DNA from: Rhea pennata
Taxonomy: Eukaryota > Chordata > Aves > Rheiformes > Rheidae
Assembly: GCF_028389875.1 (NCBI RefSeq)
Contig: NC_084668.1
Span: 24,844,993-24,908,992 of the forward strand
DNA length: 64,000 nucleotides
Direction of reading: 5' to 3'
Shown here in pieces: positions 11,571 to 21,766 of the stretch. Below the pieces are notes generated by a model. It was not told the origin of the DNA. It saw nothing but the letters and a program-made list of their open reading frames with translations, and searched no databases. Made by a program: the position numbers and the translations under genes. How positions within the stretch are numbered: position 1 is the first letter of the stretch; each line of letters starts with the position of its first letter.

Positions 11571-12496
11571 GATCACGTGGACAAATATGCCTCTATTTTA
11601 AGGCAGTGCCTGTATTTCTGATTATAAAGGGGTTTCTCTTGCTCTTCCCCAAAATTCATCAATGGCCGCACGATTTAAAAACAAAACAAAACAAGAGCCG
11701 GCCAATTGCTGCCTTTGATTCCAGGAGGCTGATGGCTAAAGGGCTGTGTGTTGATTTTTTTTTAAAACCCAACAAATTCCGATTTCCACTCGCCTTTTTT
11801 ATTGGTAGTTGAGCCTGAGCCTGTTTTCATTCTTTCGGGAATTCTGGTGTATGGAAATGTCTGTAAAACCGCAAGATCAGGTTTAGGACAGTATTGTCTG
11901 CAGACAAAGGGTGAAGGATTTATTCTAAGAACTGCAAGCGCAGATCCTGAAAAGTGAGGAGCCCAGGTTTATGATAAATTGATACACAGGTAAGCAACTG
12001 CATGACAAAATGGGACCTTTAACCACAGGGGCTGCATTATCGCCTTTGCTCAGAGACTGTCTGGAATTTGTTTTCAATCTCTGCCCATGATGTCTACAAA
12101 TGCATGGAATAATCTCCACCTTCTTGAACATTTTAAACTATATCTGCTATTTATTATGCTCTTTAAATAAAAAGTGAACTCCTTCCAAAAGGCTAAGAGG
12201 AGATCTTTATCCCATTTTTTTCTATGGCTTCAGGAAGGGAATTACAATTAAGCAAATAAAAGAGGGCGAGACAACTTTGCTAGATGCTACCATTGCCCAT
12301 GTAAGATTTGAGCATCACATTAATTCGTTGTCGGGGATAGCCGGGCAGGGGGTACCCGTGTTGTTTTGTAAAGGGCGATTTAAAATAGGCTCATTGGTAA
12401 TGTAGCCCCTTCGTATGGTTTCTCAAATGTTCCTGCCAAGTGCCTTTTAGTGCATTTTCCCTCTCCTTGCGTTCGTGTTTCTCGGTCGCTGCTGGT
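11571..12496. other. HOXD4-HOXD3 intergenic, AT-rich
   Basis: Nothing gene-like was recognised; this is AT-rich unique sequence between two CpG-rich blocks. Confidence 0.4.
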
Positions 12497-12515
12497 CCCC
12501 CCCCCCCCCCCCCCC
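12497..12515. repeat. Poly(C) tract, 19 C
   Basis: An uninterrupted run of C lies at the upstream edge of a GC-rich block. The complementary G run is quadruplex-prone and also error-prone in assembly. Confidence 0.9.
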
Positions 12516-12539
12516 GGAGCTGTTTTCCTGCTGGTGTTA

Positions 12540-12890
12540 CCGGTCTTCTCACGCCTTGGGGTTGCACAGGCTGTCGGAGCACGACGTGGTGTTTCTGTAG
12601 CCCGCCGTTCCCCGCAGCGCGGTGGTGCGGGGCGCGCTGCGGGCGCGCAGCCTCCGCGCCTGCTCCCAGCCCTCAGCGCCGGGACCGGCCCGGGTCTCCC
12701 AGGCAGTCCGAGGCGTCTCTTTCTAACGACTTGTGGACCGTGCGAAGCCCGGGCGAACTGCTGGGCCGGGTCCCGTGGAGACCCCCCCGGAGAGCCGGCC
12801 TTTGTGCCGGGGCGGCCGCATCCTGCCCCGGGAGCCGGGCGAGCCCCTCCGGCGCCGGTGCTCCCCACGCTGGGCGCGAGTGAGGAGGCA
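12540..12890. promoter_or_regulatory. CpG-rich island upstream of the CTTT microsatellite
   Basis: GC-rich, CpG-dense sequence (for example 12600-12870) with random-composition open frames on both strands. No coding signature was found. It is probably another HOXD4-HOXD3 CpG island. Confidence 0.4.
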
Positions 12891-12910
12891 AGGGGAGAAA
12901 GCCATGGGGT

Positions 12911-12914
12911 CTTT

Positions 12915-12986
<72 letters not shown>

Positions 12987-12988
12987 TT
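12911..12988. repeat. (CTTT)n microsatellite
   Basis: Nearly perfect CTTT tetranucleotide repeats, about 19 copies, degrade into a mixed T/C tract to about 13006. The pure polypyrimidine strand can form triplex (H-DNA), and the copy number is likely polymorphic. Confidence 0.95.
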
Positions 12989-13059
12989 CCTTTTTCTTTT
13001 TTTTCCCTATTGCGTGCTATTCTGCTCGATCAGAACTTAAAGGCAGTGCACATTTTTCT

Positions 13060-14110
13060 TAGCTGTATGCCTCCAAGCTGCTGGCCTGCCAAGTTAGTCA
13101 GCTGAATCCAATTACTGCAAGCAGCATTTCATTTGGCTCGATGGAAGCACTCACTTATAACTTCACCTAAAATTTCAATAATACCTATTTGGGCCCACGC
13201 CTGAATAATTCTAAAGATTTCCCGGGGTTTAGCTCAGGCAACTTTTTCTCCGAGGCCGGTTCTGATGGAGAAATGGTAGTAGCAGGGTGCGAAAGCAAAG
13301 TGTTTGAGACTCTCAGCTTTCGGACTACAAACTTTGGGGGTTATTCTTGTGGCCATCGCAATTTAGGAATCTGCTCAACCTCTCCCAAGCAAAGCATGTC
13401 TAGAGCAAGGAGCTATTGCTTATGAGGCTGAGGAGCTGCTTCGGAAAGGCATGTGAAGTCGATAATTAATTAGACACAAAATGAAAACTTACCATGTTAA
13501 TCAACAGCGGATAACAATGACTCGCTTTGCAATATTATGATCTCTCCGCTCAGGGGCTAAGGTGCAACCCAACTTATGCTTTCTTCTTGCGCACTGTAAA
13601 GTGCTATTTCTAATGAACTCTGTTTAAAAAAAATAAAGCACTTAAAGTTGACGTACGCCCACGTGAATATATTATATAAGACGTTACCGAGACAGGCCTG
13701 GGCCAAGAACCTGAGCGAGCACCGTGTGTAATCATGAAGCTCCACTTTCCTAACTCCAGGTTGGCGGCATAAATTAAGGTGATTTGGAGGGGGAATGCTG
13801 CATCCCAACGGGTTCGGATAGGGATAGAAGACTTGGTGGAAAGTTGTAAGCTCTGATGTGTTGTGAGCTATTGGAGGCGCTTCCGTTGGTTGTTCATTAA
13901 GTGGTGAGTTATTGCTATACAAGCCAAAGGTCATTTCGAAGGCTTATGGTTGCTAGATATCGTCTTTATAATGACCTGGGCTTCTTTGTGGGGGGATTTT
14001 CTGGCACTCTTAATGGTCTCAGAGTCCTGAGTCGACACCTTACGCATCCAAATGCAAAATGCTCATCTCGAGCCACAAATGTTTGCGGCGCATTTACGGC
14101 GCCGGACTTC
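13060..14110. other. Unique non-coding block, candidate regulatory element
   Basis: No coding exon was recognised. The block is low in simple repeats and of mixed composition, unlike its flanks, and carries many homeodomain ATTA/TAAT cores. At 13928-13935 and 13970-13977 it has the perfectly inverted octamers AGGTCATT and AATGACCT. It is a candidate HOXD3 or HOXD4 control region by position and texture only. Confidence 0.3.
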
Positions 14111-14139
14111 CCTAGCTTATCTTTCTATCTAAAACGGGA

Positions 14140-14340
14140 GGTGAGGGGGGAGAGCAGAGCCAGCGCCGGCTCCGCGTCCCCGGAGCCCTCCGCAGGCCGG
14201 GCCAGCGGCGCGGGGGCTGCGCGGGGCAGCCCGGCGCGGCCGCGCCGCCGGCTGCGCGCCCCTCCGCGGCCGGGCGCGGGGCCCTGGGCGCTGTCTGAGG
14301 GCCGGGCCGCAGCATCCCTGGAGGAAGCGACACCGGCTCC
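14140..14340. promoter_or_regulatory. Short CpG-rich island
   Basis: About 200 bases of dense CpG lie shortly upstream of the candidate leader exon at 14592-14675. It could contribute to a distal HOXD3 promoter; no TATA box was recognised. Confidence 0.35.
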
Positions 14341-14591
14341 CTTCTCTCCTTGCTGTTGCGGAGACGGCTGCTGTCTGGGGGTCAGCCTGGTACTTTCTTT
14401 GCTCCCCTCGTCTCCCGGAGCGTTATTAATAAACACAGAGGAGCCGTCTGCCCTTTGTCTGGTAAAGACCCGGCGTGCGCTTAGGGGCGCAGAGAGAGGC
14501 TTCGGGCGAGACGCGCAGTTATTAACAAAGTCCTAAGAAAGAAAGTCTAAAAGAAAGCAGCTTCCGCTGAGAGTTCTCACTTTTGTTGCAG

Positions 14592-14675
14592 GTCCGTGCC
14601 CACGGGTTATCCAAAGGAGTCCGAAGAGCCTACACATACAGTTAAGGTCAAAATTCAAGAAAAAACATAAGTGTG
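14592..14675 (+). other. Candidate non-coding leader exon of HOXD3
   Basis: An 84-bp segment is bracketed by a good acceptor (pyrimidine-rich CACTTTTGTTGCAG ending at 14591) and a strong donor (GTGAGT at 14676). HOX3 genes in vertebrates use one or more 5' non-coding exons far upstream of the coding exons. This one could splice to the acceptor at 18764, giving a 4.1-kb leader intron. It is an inference from splice-site quality and position only. Confidence 0.35.
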
Positions 14676-14959
14676 GTGAGTTTTCTAAATTTCCTTTTGC
14701 ATCCATCTCTCACTTCCCCCGCCCGGCAGACCCTTCGTAGGGAACAAAACTGCTAGAGAGTGGATGGCAGGCTGCGAGCAGCACACACAGTGCAGGAGCG
14801 CTGCTCGTCGGTCTGCAAACCCGCAATTGCTTAACAGCGTGAGCCCGATGCTTCAACCACGAAGCGCACAGGGCTCTGACCGCCAAATAAATAACCGTCC
14901 GCAGAAAGCCCCACTGAAAACGGCTCGTTGCTAGACGGAGCCGATCCTGGCAGGGGAGA

Positions 14960-15500
14960 CGATAAGCCGTGAGCTCAGCCCGGGGGGAGCGGGTCGCTCC
15001 CCGGGGCGGGGGGGTGTGTGGATTTCGTAGCTGCCCTAAGAAAGAGCCCGAGGTCCCCCAAGGTGGCGGCTCTACGCGGCTCGCAGACCCCGGGGCCGGG
15101 TCGGAGCCAGCCCCGCCGAGCCTCTCCTTCTCTCGCGGGGCTCCTCTGCCGGCCCCGGGCCCTCTCCGCGGTCCCCCAAGCCCCTCCGCCGGCCCCAGCG
15201 CGGCCCTTCGGCGAGACTCGACGCAGCGGGAGCCGGAGCCGGCCCGGGCCCGCCCGGCGGCCCCGGAGCGAGCGCTGCAGCCCGCTTCGCCCCGCGGCGC
15301 GGCCCCGGCTAAGGGCGGCCCCGGGCCGGCTGCTCCCTCGGCCCCGCTGCCCCCTCGGCCCCGCTGCCCGCGCCCAGGCAGCGGCGGGAGCCGGCGGCGG
15401 CCCCGGGCGCTGCTTATATACGGGCTCCCCGCGGGCTGCGGGCCGGGAAAGTGCCGAGCGGGGAATTCTTTCGCCGGGCTCCCTCCTACGCTCGGCCTGC
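14960..15500 (+). promoter_or_regulatory. CpG island with TATA box, candidate HOXD3 upstream promoter
   Basis: Strong GC and CpG enrichment ends at a clear TTATATA (15414-15420) in a GC-rich surround, a typical core-promoter layout directing + strand transcription from about 15445. A second CpG-dense stretch follows at 15770-15930. Placed 3.4 kb upstream of the HOXD3 ATG, it could drive HOXD3 leader transcripts. An antisense or independent lncRNA use is also possible. Confidence 0.4.
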
Positions 15501-17690
15501 TTTACACTTCTGAAAGTGCCAGGGCTTGGGAAGGGTTTCCCTTTTCATCCCTTACTGAAGCGTTTACCGCCACAGTACTAGCGGTCATAAATTTTGTTCC
15601 AAACCACAGTGACAGGTGCATTGATATGCACCCCGAGAGCTCCGGCTGCGTTAATAACCGCTCCGCTGGCCGCTCTCACCGCCTTTTATTTATTCGGTAT
15701 CATATTAGATATTGATCCTCGGCAGAATTAAGTGTAGTGGAAGTTTTATAGAGAACTGCTTAACATGCATGTGCCCGGGTGCCGGGCTGGCCGCGCTCGT
15801 GCGCGGGGGACTTGCCCCGCGCGAGGCCGGCCGCGCTCCGCGCCCACGTGCGACGCGGGCGCGTGCCCCGGCGCGGGGCTCCCCGGGCGCGGGGCTCCCA
15901 GCTGCGGCTGGCTGCGGCACCCACACGGAGCCGGGAGAGTGTCGGTAACTTCCAGAAGCTCCGGAACCAGTGGCGGGACAAAGAGCCCCATTATCATGTG
16001 TAATGTCCCACAGTTCAGACGAGGTTAACCTTTCCGCAGAGTAGGAAGGGAAATTTGAAACACAGACATGGATACTTTGCGGCTTCCTGCCCTCAGTGCA
16101 TCTGAGCCCACCTCCCACAGCTCAGCCTCACCATTTGGTTGTAACTTTTTTTTTTTTTTTTTTTTTTTCATTTTTTTTTCCTAGAGACTCTTTCTGGCCA
16201 AACCACCAAGTGTTGAGCCCCTGCTTTGGAGTTACCTATAAAAACATCACCCTGTGCCTTGCACTCGTGGAAAATCAAAACCTGGAAAGGTCTCCCTCTC
16301 CCTCTTTCTCTCCCGCTCTCTCTTTTTAAGATCTAAAGATGAGCCACCAAACAGTTGAGCATTGTCCATGTGATTTATGGCCCATAGCCTCCTTTTTAGG
16401 TTCAAGCAGAGTTCACAAGCAGTTGGTATTTCAGAAAAGAAATAAGGCTTTTAACAGCTTAACAGCAATATTCTTTCTTAAGATTCCGTGTATTCTTTTG
16501 GGAACTATATTTTACAAGGCACATAAAAGCATACGCTTAAGGCAGTGTTGTGCTAACAAAAGTCCTCAGTCCAGACTACTCCCGAAAATGTACATGACAG
16601 AAGTGGAAAATTAGCGACAGAATTATTTTTCACGAAAATGCTTTAAAGGCTCGTCAAGATTATTGCAGTTTATTGAAATCCATTTAAATCACTACTGCTC
16701 AGTTCCTTAGGCTTCCCTTTACTGATTTTTTCCAGGAGAGGAAAACAGCTATTTTTCTGTTATTATCAGCTTCACAGAAAATTCCGCGCTTTGTTCACGA
16801 AAAAGAAGGACTGTGACTTGTGGCAGGGGGTAAACGGCAGGGAGCGACTGCGGATGGCAGTCTCTCAGTTCAGACGTATCTCGCAGTGAATTTTAGAAAA
16901 CAGACCAGTAGTCCCGAGTGATACCAATTGCTACGGGGGAAAGAGCGTCAGACAAATGTATTTAATGGGTGCATCGCGTAATTATAGACTGGAGAATGGT
17001 AATTATCAGACTGTTCAAATATTTTGAAGCTACTTTTTTCTAATATGTTAATAATATTAAACCCTAAAGAAAGACAATTAACTCGTAAAATACACAGAGA
17101 TACAGGCGTATATTGTCAGGCGAAGTATGTAATCATTTATAAAATAGATAAGAAAGGTCTAAACTCCCTACCCGAAAAAACCCACATAAAAATAAGAATG
17201 AGAAGTGTTAAAAATCCTTAGCAAAATTACAGAGCACTTTCTATCTTACAAAAGAAATAGAAGTTGTGCGTACAACAGGATAACTCCCTGCCCCCAAATA
17301 TTGGACCTAAAGGGACTTTTTGCTTTCCACGCATTTCCAGTGGAAGCCGTTTGATTGGGGGGGGTGAGGGAGGTGGAGGGGAACGCAGTAAGTTTTTCAT
17401 GGTGGTAAGAGAATAGACCAACGCTTTTAATGAAAACCAGCCCCTAAAAATGATTTCCAGTGTCTCAGATTCTTTCAAATCGGGACGAATAAAAGGGACG
17501 AGAAACGTCGGTCCAAGGATTTTAATTCACCACGGCATTAAAATAGGGGAGCTGACCTGCGACTTTCTTTATAGTGCAAAGTAAAGTTAGTGAATGGCGC
17601 TGGTTATACTTTAACTCCTCAGGAATCTGGGGGGAAGAAGGAGGCCGGTTTACAAAGGGGACGGGATTTTTCTGCTTTTCGGCGGCCGCA
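15500..17690. other. HOXD3 upstream or leader-intron sequence
   Basis: No coding exon was recognised. The segment at 15570-15770 is repeat-free and homeodomain-motif rich (ATAAATTTT, TTTATTTATT, GATATTGATC) and looks like a conserved element. A run of 23 T lies at 16146-16168. The remainder is AT-rich unique DNA. Confidence 0.4.
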
Positions 17691-18010
17691 GCCCAGGCGC
17701 CATCCATCATGTCAGCCGTGCGCGCCGTGCGCACGCGTGTCGGCCGCGCCGGGGGCCGCGGAGCGGGGGAGCCCCGGCCGGGCCGAGCCGGGCCGGACCG
17801 GGCCGGGCCAGGCCCCGCCTGCACCCGCCGCCCCGGCCGGGCCGGGGGGCAGCGCCCAGCGCCGGGTGCCGCCGAGCAGGGCGCACCTCCCGCGGGCGCG
17901 GAACGGGGCGCAGCCGCGCAGGGGAGCTGCGGGAACCTCCCAGGCGCCACCGCCCACAGCGGGGCTCGTCCCAAAACGTGACCCGAAACACTCCCGGGCG
18001 GGGGTTGTCG
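17690..18010. promoter_or_regulatory. CpG-rich island upstream of HOXD3
   Basis: CpG-dense sequence begins about 1.1 kb before the HOXD3 ATG and contains many GGGCCGGGC-type runs. It forms the upstream part of a near-continuous GC-rich domain reaching the end of HOXD3. It may be a promoter-associated island for a proximal HOXD3 start. Confidence 0.4.
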
Positions 18011-18287
18011 AGCAAAGCGGCCTCGCAGATGGCTCGCTGAGGGCCGTCCCCCCTAATCGGCATCGAGGGAGCGCCGGGAAGAGACACCAAAAGCACCCCC
18101 ACAGCCCCCCAAGTGCCCAGGAAAGCCGCCCGCGGGGTGTGCCTTCCCCGGCGCCCCCTTTTCCTTTCCTGCTGTCCTCTACTCCCTCTCTGGGGTCCTC
18201 CGCTCTTTCCTTGATGTCTGCTGGTCTGAGCCCTGGGGTGCCCTGCTCTCTCCATCGGTCTCCTTTGCTTGTGTCCCTGCCCCCTCC

Positions 18288-18615
18288 CGGTGTCCCCTGC
18301 CCCCCCCCCGATATTCCCCGCTCCCTCCCTGGTGTCTCCTGATTCCTCACTGGTGTCCCCTGCCGCCCCCGTTGTCCCCTGTCCCCTTCCTGGTGTCCCC
18401 TGCCCCCACCCAGTGTCCCCTGATCCCTCCCTGGTGCCCCCGATCCCTCCCTGGTGTCCCCTGCTGCCTCCGGGTATCCCCTGCCCCCTTCCTGGTGTCC
18501 CCTGCCCCCTCCCAGTCTCCCCCCTGCCCCTTCCCTGGTGTCCCCTGATCCCTCCCAGTCTCCCCCTTGCCCCCTCCCTGGTGTCTGCTGCCCCCTCCCT
18601 GGTGTCCTCCGCCCC
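18288..18615. repeat. 21-bp CT-rich minisatellite, about 16 copies
   Basis: Tandem degenerate copies of a roughly 21-bp unit are present, consensus TGGTGTCCCCTGCCCCCTCC plus C. Some units alternate with an AGTCTCCCCC variant, suggesting a 42-bp higher-order unit. Because 21 is a multiple of three, open frames run through the array on both strands, including a long antisense frame rich in Gly, Arg and Thr that is not considered a gene. The array ends about 150 bp before the HOXD3 splice acceptor. Confidence 0.85.
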
Positions 18616-18734
18616 TACCGGCGCCCCCCGGCCGGGCCGAGGGTGCCGCTCTCGGCGCACGTCTAGGCGGGCAGGTGCCCGGGCGAGCTCGGGCCAGGCC
18701 GCCCGCTCCGCTCGGCGCCCCGCACTGAAGGTCT

Positions 18735-18823
18735 CTTTTGTGTCCCCTGCTGTCCCCCTCGCAGGTGGCTCCCGCAGCGGCGAGTGGCCCAGGCCGAAGA
18801 CGTGAGGCGCGGGGACGCGGTCA
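18735..18823 (+). promoter_or_regulatory. HOXD3 5' UTR with candidate 3' splice site
   Basis: A long polypyrimidine tract (TGTCCCCTGCTGTCCCCCTC) leads to GCAG ending at 18764, so the coding exon probably begins at 18765 when transcripts start upstream. The 59-base untranslated stretch from there to the ATG at 18824 has no upstream ATG. Confidence 0.45.
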
Positions 18824-20524
18824 ATGTTATTTGAGCGGGGGCCGCGGGCCTCGGCGAGCGCAGAGAGCAAGATGCAGAAAGCCGCCTACTACGACAACGC
18901 GGGGCTCTTCGGGGGCTACACGTACAGCAAGGCCGACGCCTACCCCTACGGCGCGGCCCACCAGCCCTACGGCCAGGCCGGCCTGGAGGGCGAGTACCCC
19001 GGCTCCGCCTGCTCCGTCCAGGGCTCCGCGCCCGTCCGCGCCCCGGCGCACAAGGGCAGCGAGCTCAACGGCAGCTGCATGCGGACGGCGGGGGGCGGCC
19101 CCGGGGGCAGCCAGCCCCCGGGCATCGGCGAGCAGCAGCCCCCGGCGCTGCCGCCCTCCTCGCCGCCCAACCCCCCCAGCGCGCCCCCTCCGAAAAAAGC
19201 CAAGGGGGGGCCCAACTCCGCTGGCTCCGCCGCCGCCACCATTAGCAAGCAGATATTCCCCTGGATGAAGGAGTCGCGGCAGAACTCCAAGCAGAAAAGC
19301 ACCTGCGCCCCTTCAGGTAGCCGGCCCGCCCTCCCCCCCCCCCGCGGCCTTCCCTGCCCCCTCCGCCGGGCCGAGCCCCGCGCCGCCCCCGCGCCGCCCC
19401 CGCCCGGGGGTCCGGCCACCCCGGCCCTCCGAGCCGCGCTGCCGCCCGGGCCCTACGCTCGCCCCACCACCTCCCCCCGCAGCTGCGGCAGCCCCCGGCC
19501 TTGGCCCGCGGGAGCCGCCCCCCCCCCCTTCGGGGCTCGGGGGGCAGGTTAGGGGGCCCGTCCTCTCCCACCGCTAGCCCAGCGGCGGCAGCATGCGGCC
19601 CCCCATCGGGGCGGGCAGAGAGGGGCGCTCGGACGGGAGCCCCCCCAGAGGGGGCACGCAGGGCGGGGCGGGCGGCCCCCGCCGGGCCCCCGCGCTGCCT
19701 GCCGGCCGTGGGCTCTCGGGGGTCCCGGGGGCTTTCGGGAGGGACCAACGGCTCGTTGTGCCTCTTCCCCCGCAGGAGAGAGCTGCGAGGACAAGAGCCC
19801 CCCCGGGCCGGCCTCCAAGCGGGTGCGCACCGCCTACACCAGCGCGCAGCTGGTGGAGCTGGAGAAGGAGTTTCACTTCAACCGCTACCTGTGCCGGCCG
19901 CGCCGGGTGGAGATGGCCAACCTGCTCAACCTGACCGAGCGGCAGATCAAGATCTGGTTTCAGAACCGCCGGATGAAGTACAAAAAAGACCAGAAAGCCA
20001 AAGGGATCATGCACTCCCCCGTAGGACAGTCCCCAGACCGGAGCCCCCCCCTGAGCGGCCCAAACCACGTCGGCTACTCCAGCCAGCTCCCCAGCGTCAA
20101 CAGCCTTAGCTACGACACCCCCTCGCCCACCTCCTTCGCCAAGTCCCAGCAGAGCATGTACGGGCTGGCCGCCTACACGGCGCCGCTCAGCAGCTGCCTG
20201 CCGCAGCAGAAGCGCTACGCGGGCGCGGAGTACGAGCCCCACGCCATGCAGAGCAGCGGCGGCTTCGCCGGCGCCAGCCTGCAGGGCAGCCCCGTCTACG
20301 TCGGGGGCAACTTCGTGGACTCGATGCCGGCCTCGGGGCCCATGTTCAACCTGGGGCACCTCTCGCACCCCTCGTCCGCCAGCGTGGACTACAGCTGCGC
20401 GGCGCAGCTGCCCGGCGGGCACCACCACGGACCTTGCGACCCCCACCCCACCTACACAGATCTCACGTCGCACCACACGTCTCAGGGACGCATCCAGGAC
20501 GCGCCCAAGCTCACGCATCTGTAG
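18824..20524 (+). CDS. HOXD3: Homeobox protein Hox-D3
   Basis: This paralog-3 HOX transcription factor acts in anterior axial and neural-crest patterning. The coding sequence is 18824-19316 joined to 19776-20524, giving 413 aa (human about 432). The 459-bp phase-1 intron (GT at 19317, CCCGCAG ending 19775) restores Gly165. The start MLFERG is preferred over the internal MQKAAYYDN (18872) because the 16-residue extension resembles the mammalian MLFEQG start. Landmarks are the N-terminal [20 protein letters not shown], the PBX-binding IFPWMKE with FPWM at 145-148, and the homeodomain at about 178-237 ([16 protein letters not shown] through [15 protein letters not shown]), apparently unchanged from the mammalian one. 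The C-terminal HOX3-specific region includes [17 protein letters not shown] and ends DAPKLTHL. The whole gene sits in a CpG island. Confidence 0.97.
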
Positions 20525-21766
20525 CGGGCTGGGGCGGACTGAGAGCGAGCGAAACGGGCGCACCTCCGAATTACCTCACTTTTCTGACGTGACAGTGTTA
20601 CTTTGCTCTCGAGTGCCAACAGTATTAGCGGATTTGTCTCCCCTAACAGCTACATCCTCTTTTTTTTTCCTTTTATTATTATTATTTTTTTGGGTTGCAA
20701 CTCTAAGTAGGTCCATGAAAAGGAACTTTTCTTTTTCTAGCTGTTTTAAGCATGACAGTGCAATATACTGCAAACCAAGGGACTAATAATCTGGTAATTA
20801 TGTACTTGAAGGTAAGTCTTATAGATCAATTAGTATTAGCAGCGCGTCATGCTGAGGTGTTTTAGACCAGTTGTGAGCGGTGGGAACTTGCCTGCATATA
20901 AGCTTATTTCAGAAAAGTTAATTTATGAATTCTTCCGTAATGTAAAGATTGCAGCGGACTAAATGATATGTATTTATTATTTTAAGCGAGACATTTTTGT
21001 ATCACTGATTATTTATCCTCGTCTTAATGTATTTATGTGGATATTTGTACAATTTATTCACCAATACTTTGGGAGATCGATTCAGGTCCATGGTGACTTA
21101 CATTTCACCTATTTAGTATATTCGGTCTGAGCTAGTTGAGAGAGTAGTCTTGAACAGTTGTAACAGTGGCTGGTGTTTGTAGTTTATGTAAGGATTAATT
21201 AAGACAGCAAGTTGTAAGTCATTAATAGAGTAAAACAAACTGTGGCATCACACAAAGAGCCGTTACACTTTCTAAAAAGCTGAAAATATTTTTAAAGTAT
21301 TTATTTCAAATCGTCTGGTACCATTTGAACGCCTTCTTAGGCTGGTTGGTAGCTCCTTTGGTTGTAGGAAGCCACCTTTTAGTTGGAAGCGCAACCGCTT
21401 TGAGAAAGCGATGCACAAAGCGGGTCGCTTGGCCATCTTGTTTCCGATCAAATCCTGCTTACAAAAACCTCGGTGAGGTTAGCATTTATTTATTGACTAG
21501 GTATCTATTGCACGCATTATTTCGGTGGGCTTTTTCTTTTTAGTACATTCTGGCTATCTGAAATAGGAAAGAAATTAGAAGCTTAGAGTGCAAAAAAATT
21601 AGAAACCCTCTAATAGTGCTAATTTCATTAGGGTCTCCATAGCAATCCGTGCAGCAGCTGCCGTCTCCTTTGTTATTTATACTGTTGTCTTTATACTGAC
21701 CATAAATCAAATTTTTAGACATCTTTGGAAGCCCAAGCTTTTCCTCTTGCTTTTCATAAAAATAAA
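20525..21766 (+). other. HOXD3 3' UTR (extent inferred)
   Basis: AT-rich, TTTATT-rich sequence follows the stop, a composition usual for HOX 3' UTRs. The first canonical AATAAA is at 21761-21766 and another is at 22555-22560, so the UTR is about 1.2 kb or 2.0 kb. A short GC-rich block (about 21800-21900) separates the two signals. Confidence 0.5.

Noticed and set aside
17707..18870. Long antisense open frame (387 codons) rich in Gly, Arg and Thr opposite the HOXD3 upstream region
   Set aside because: It exists because the 21-bp minisatellite is a multiple of three and the flanks are GC-saturated. Other frames are open too, with no known domain and no plausible exon structure.
19317..19552. 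Reading frame of HOXD3 exon 1 continuing past the donor to a stop near 19552
   Set aside because: Conserved GT-AG splice sites and the conserved GESCEDKSP junction show that this is intron; the openness reflects lack of A/T stops in GC-rich DNA.
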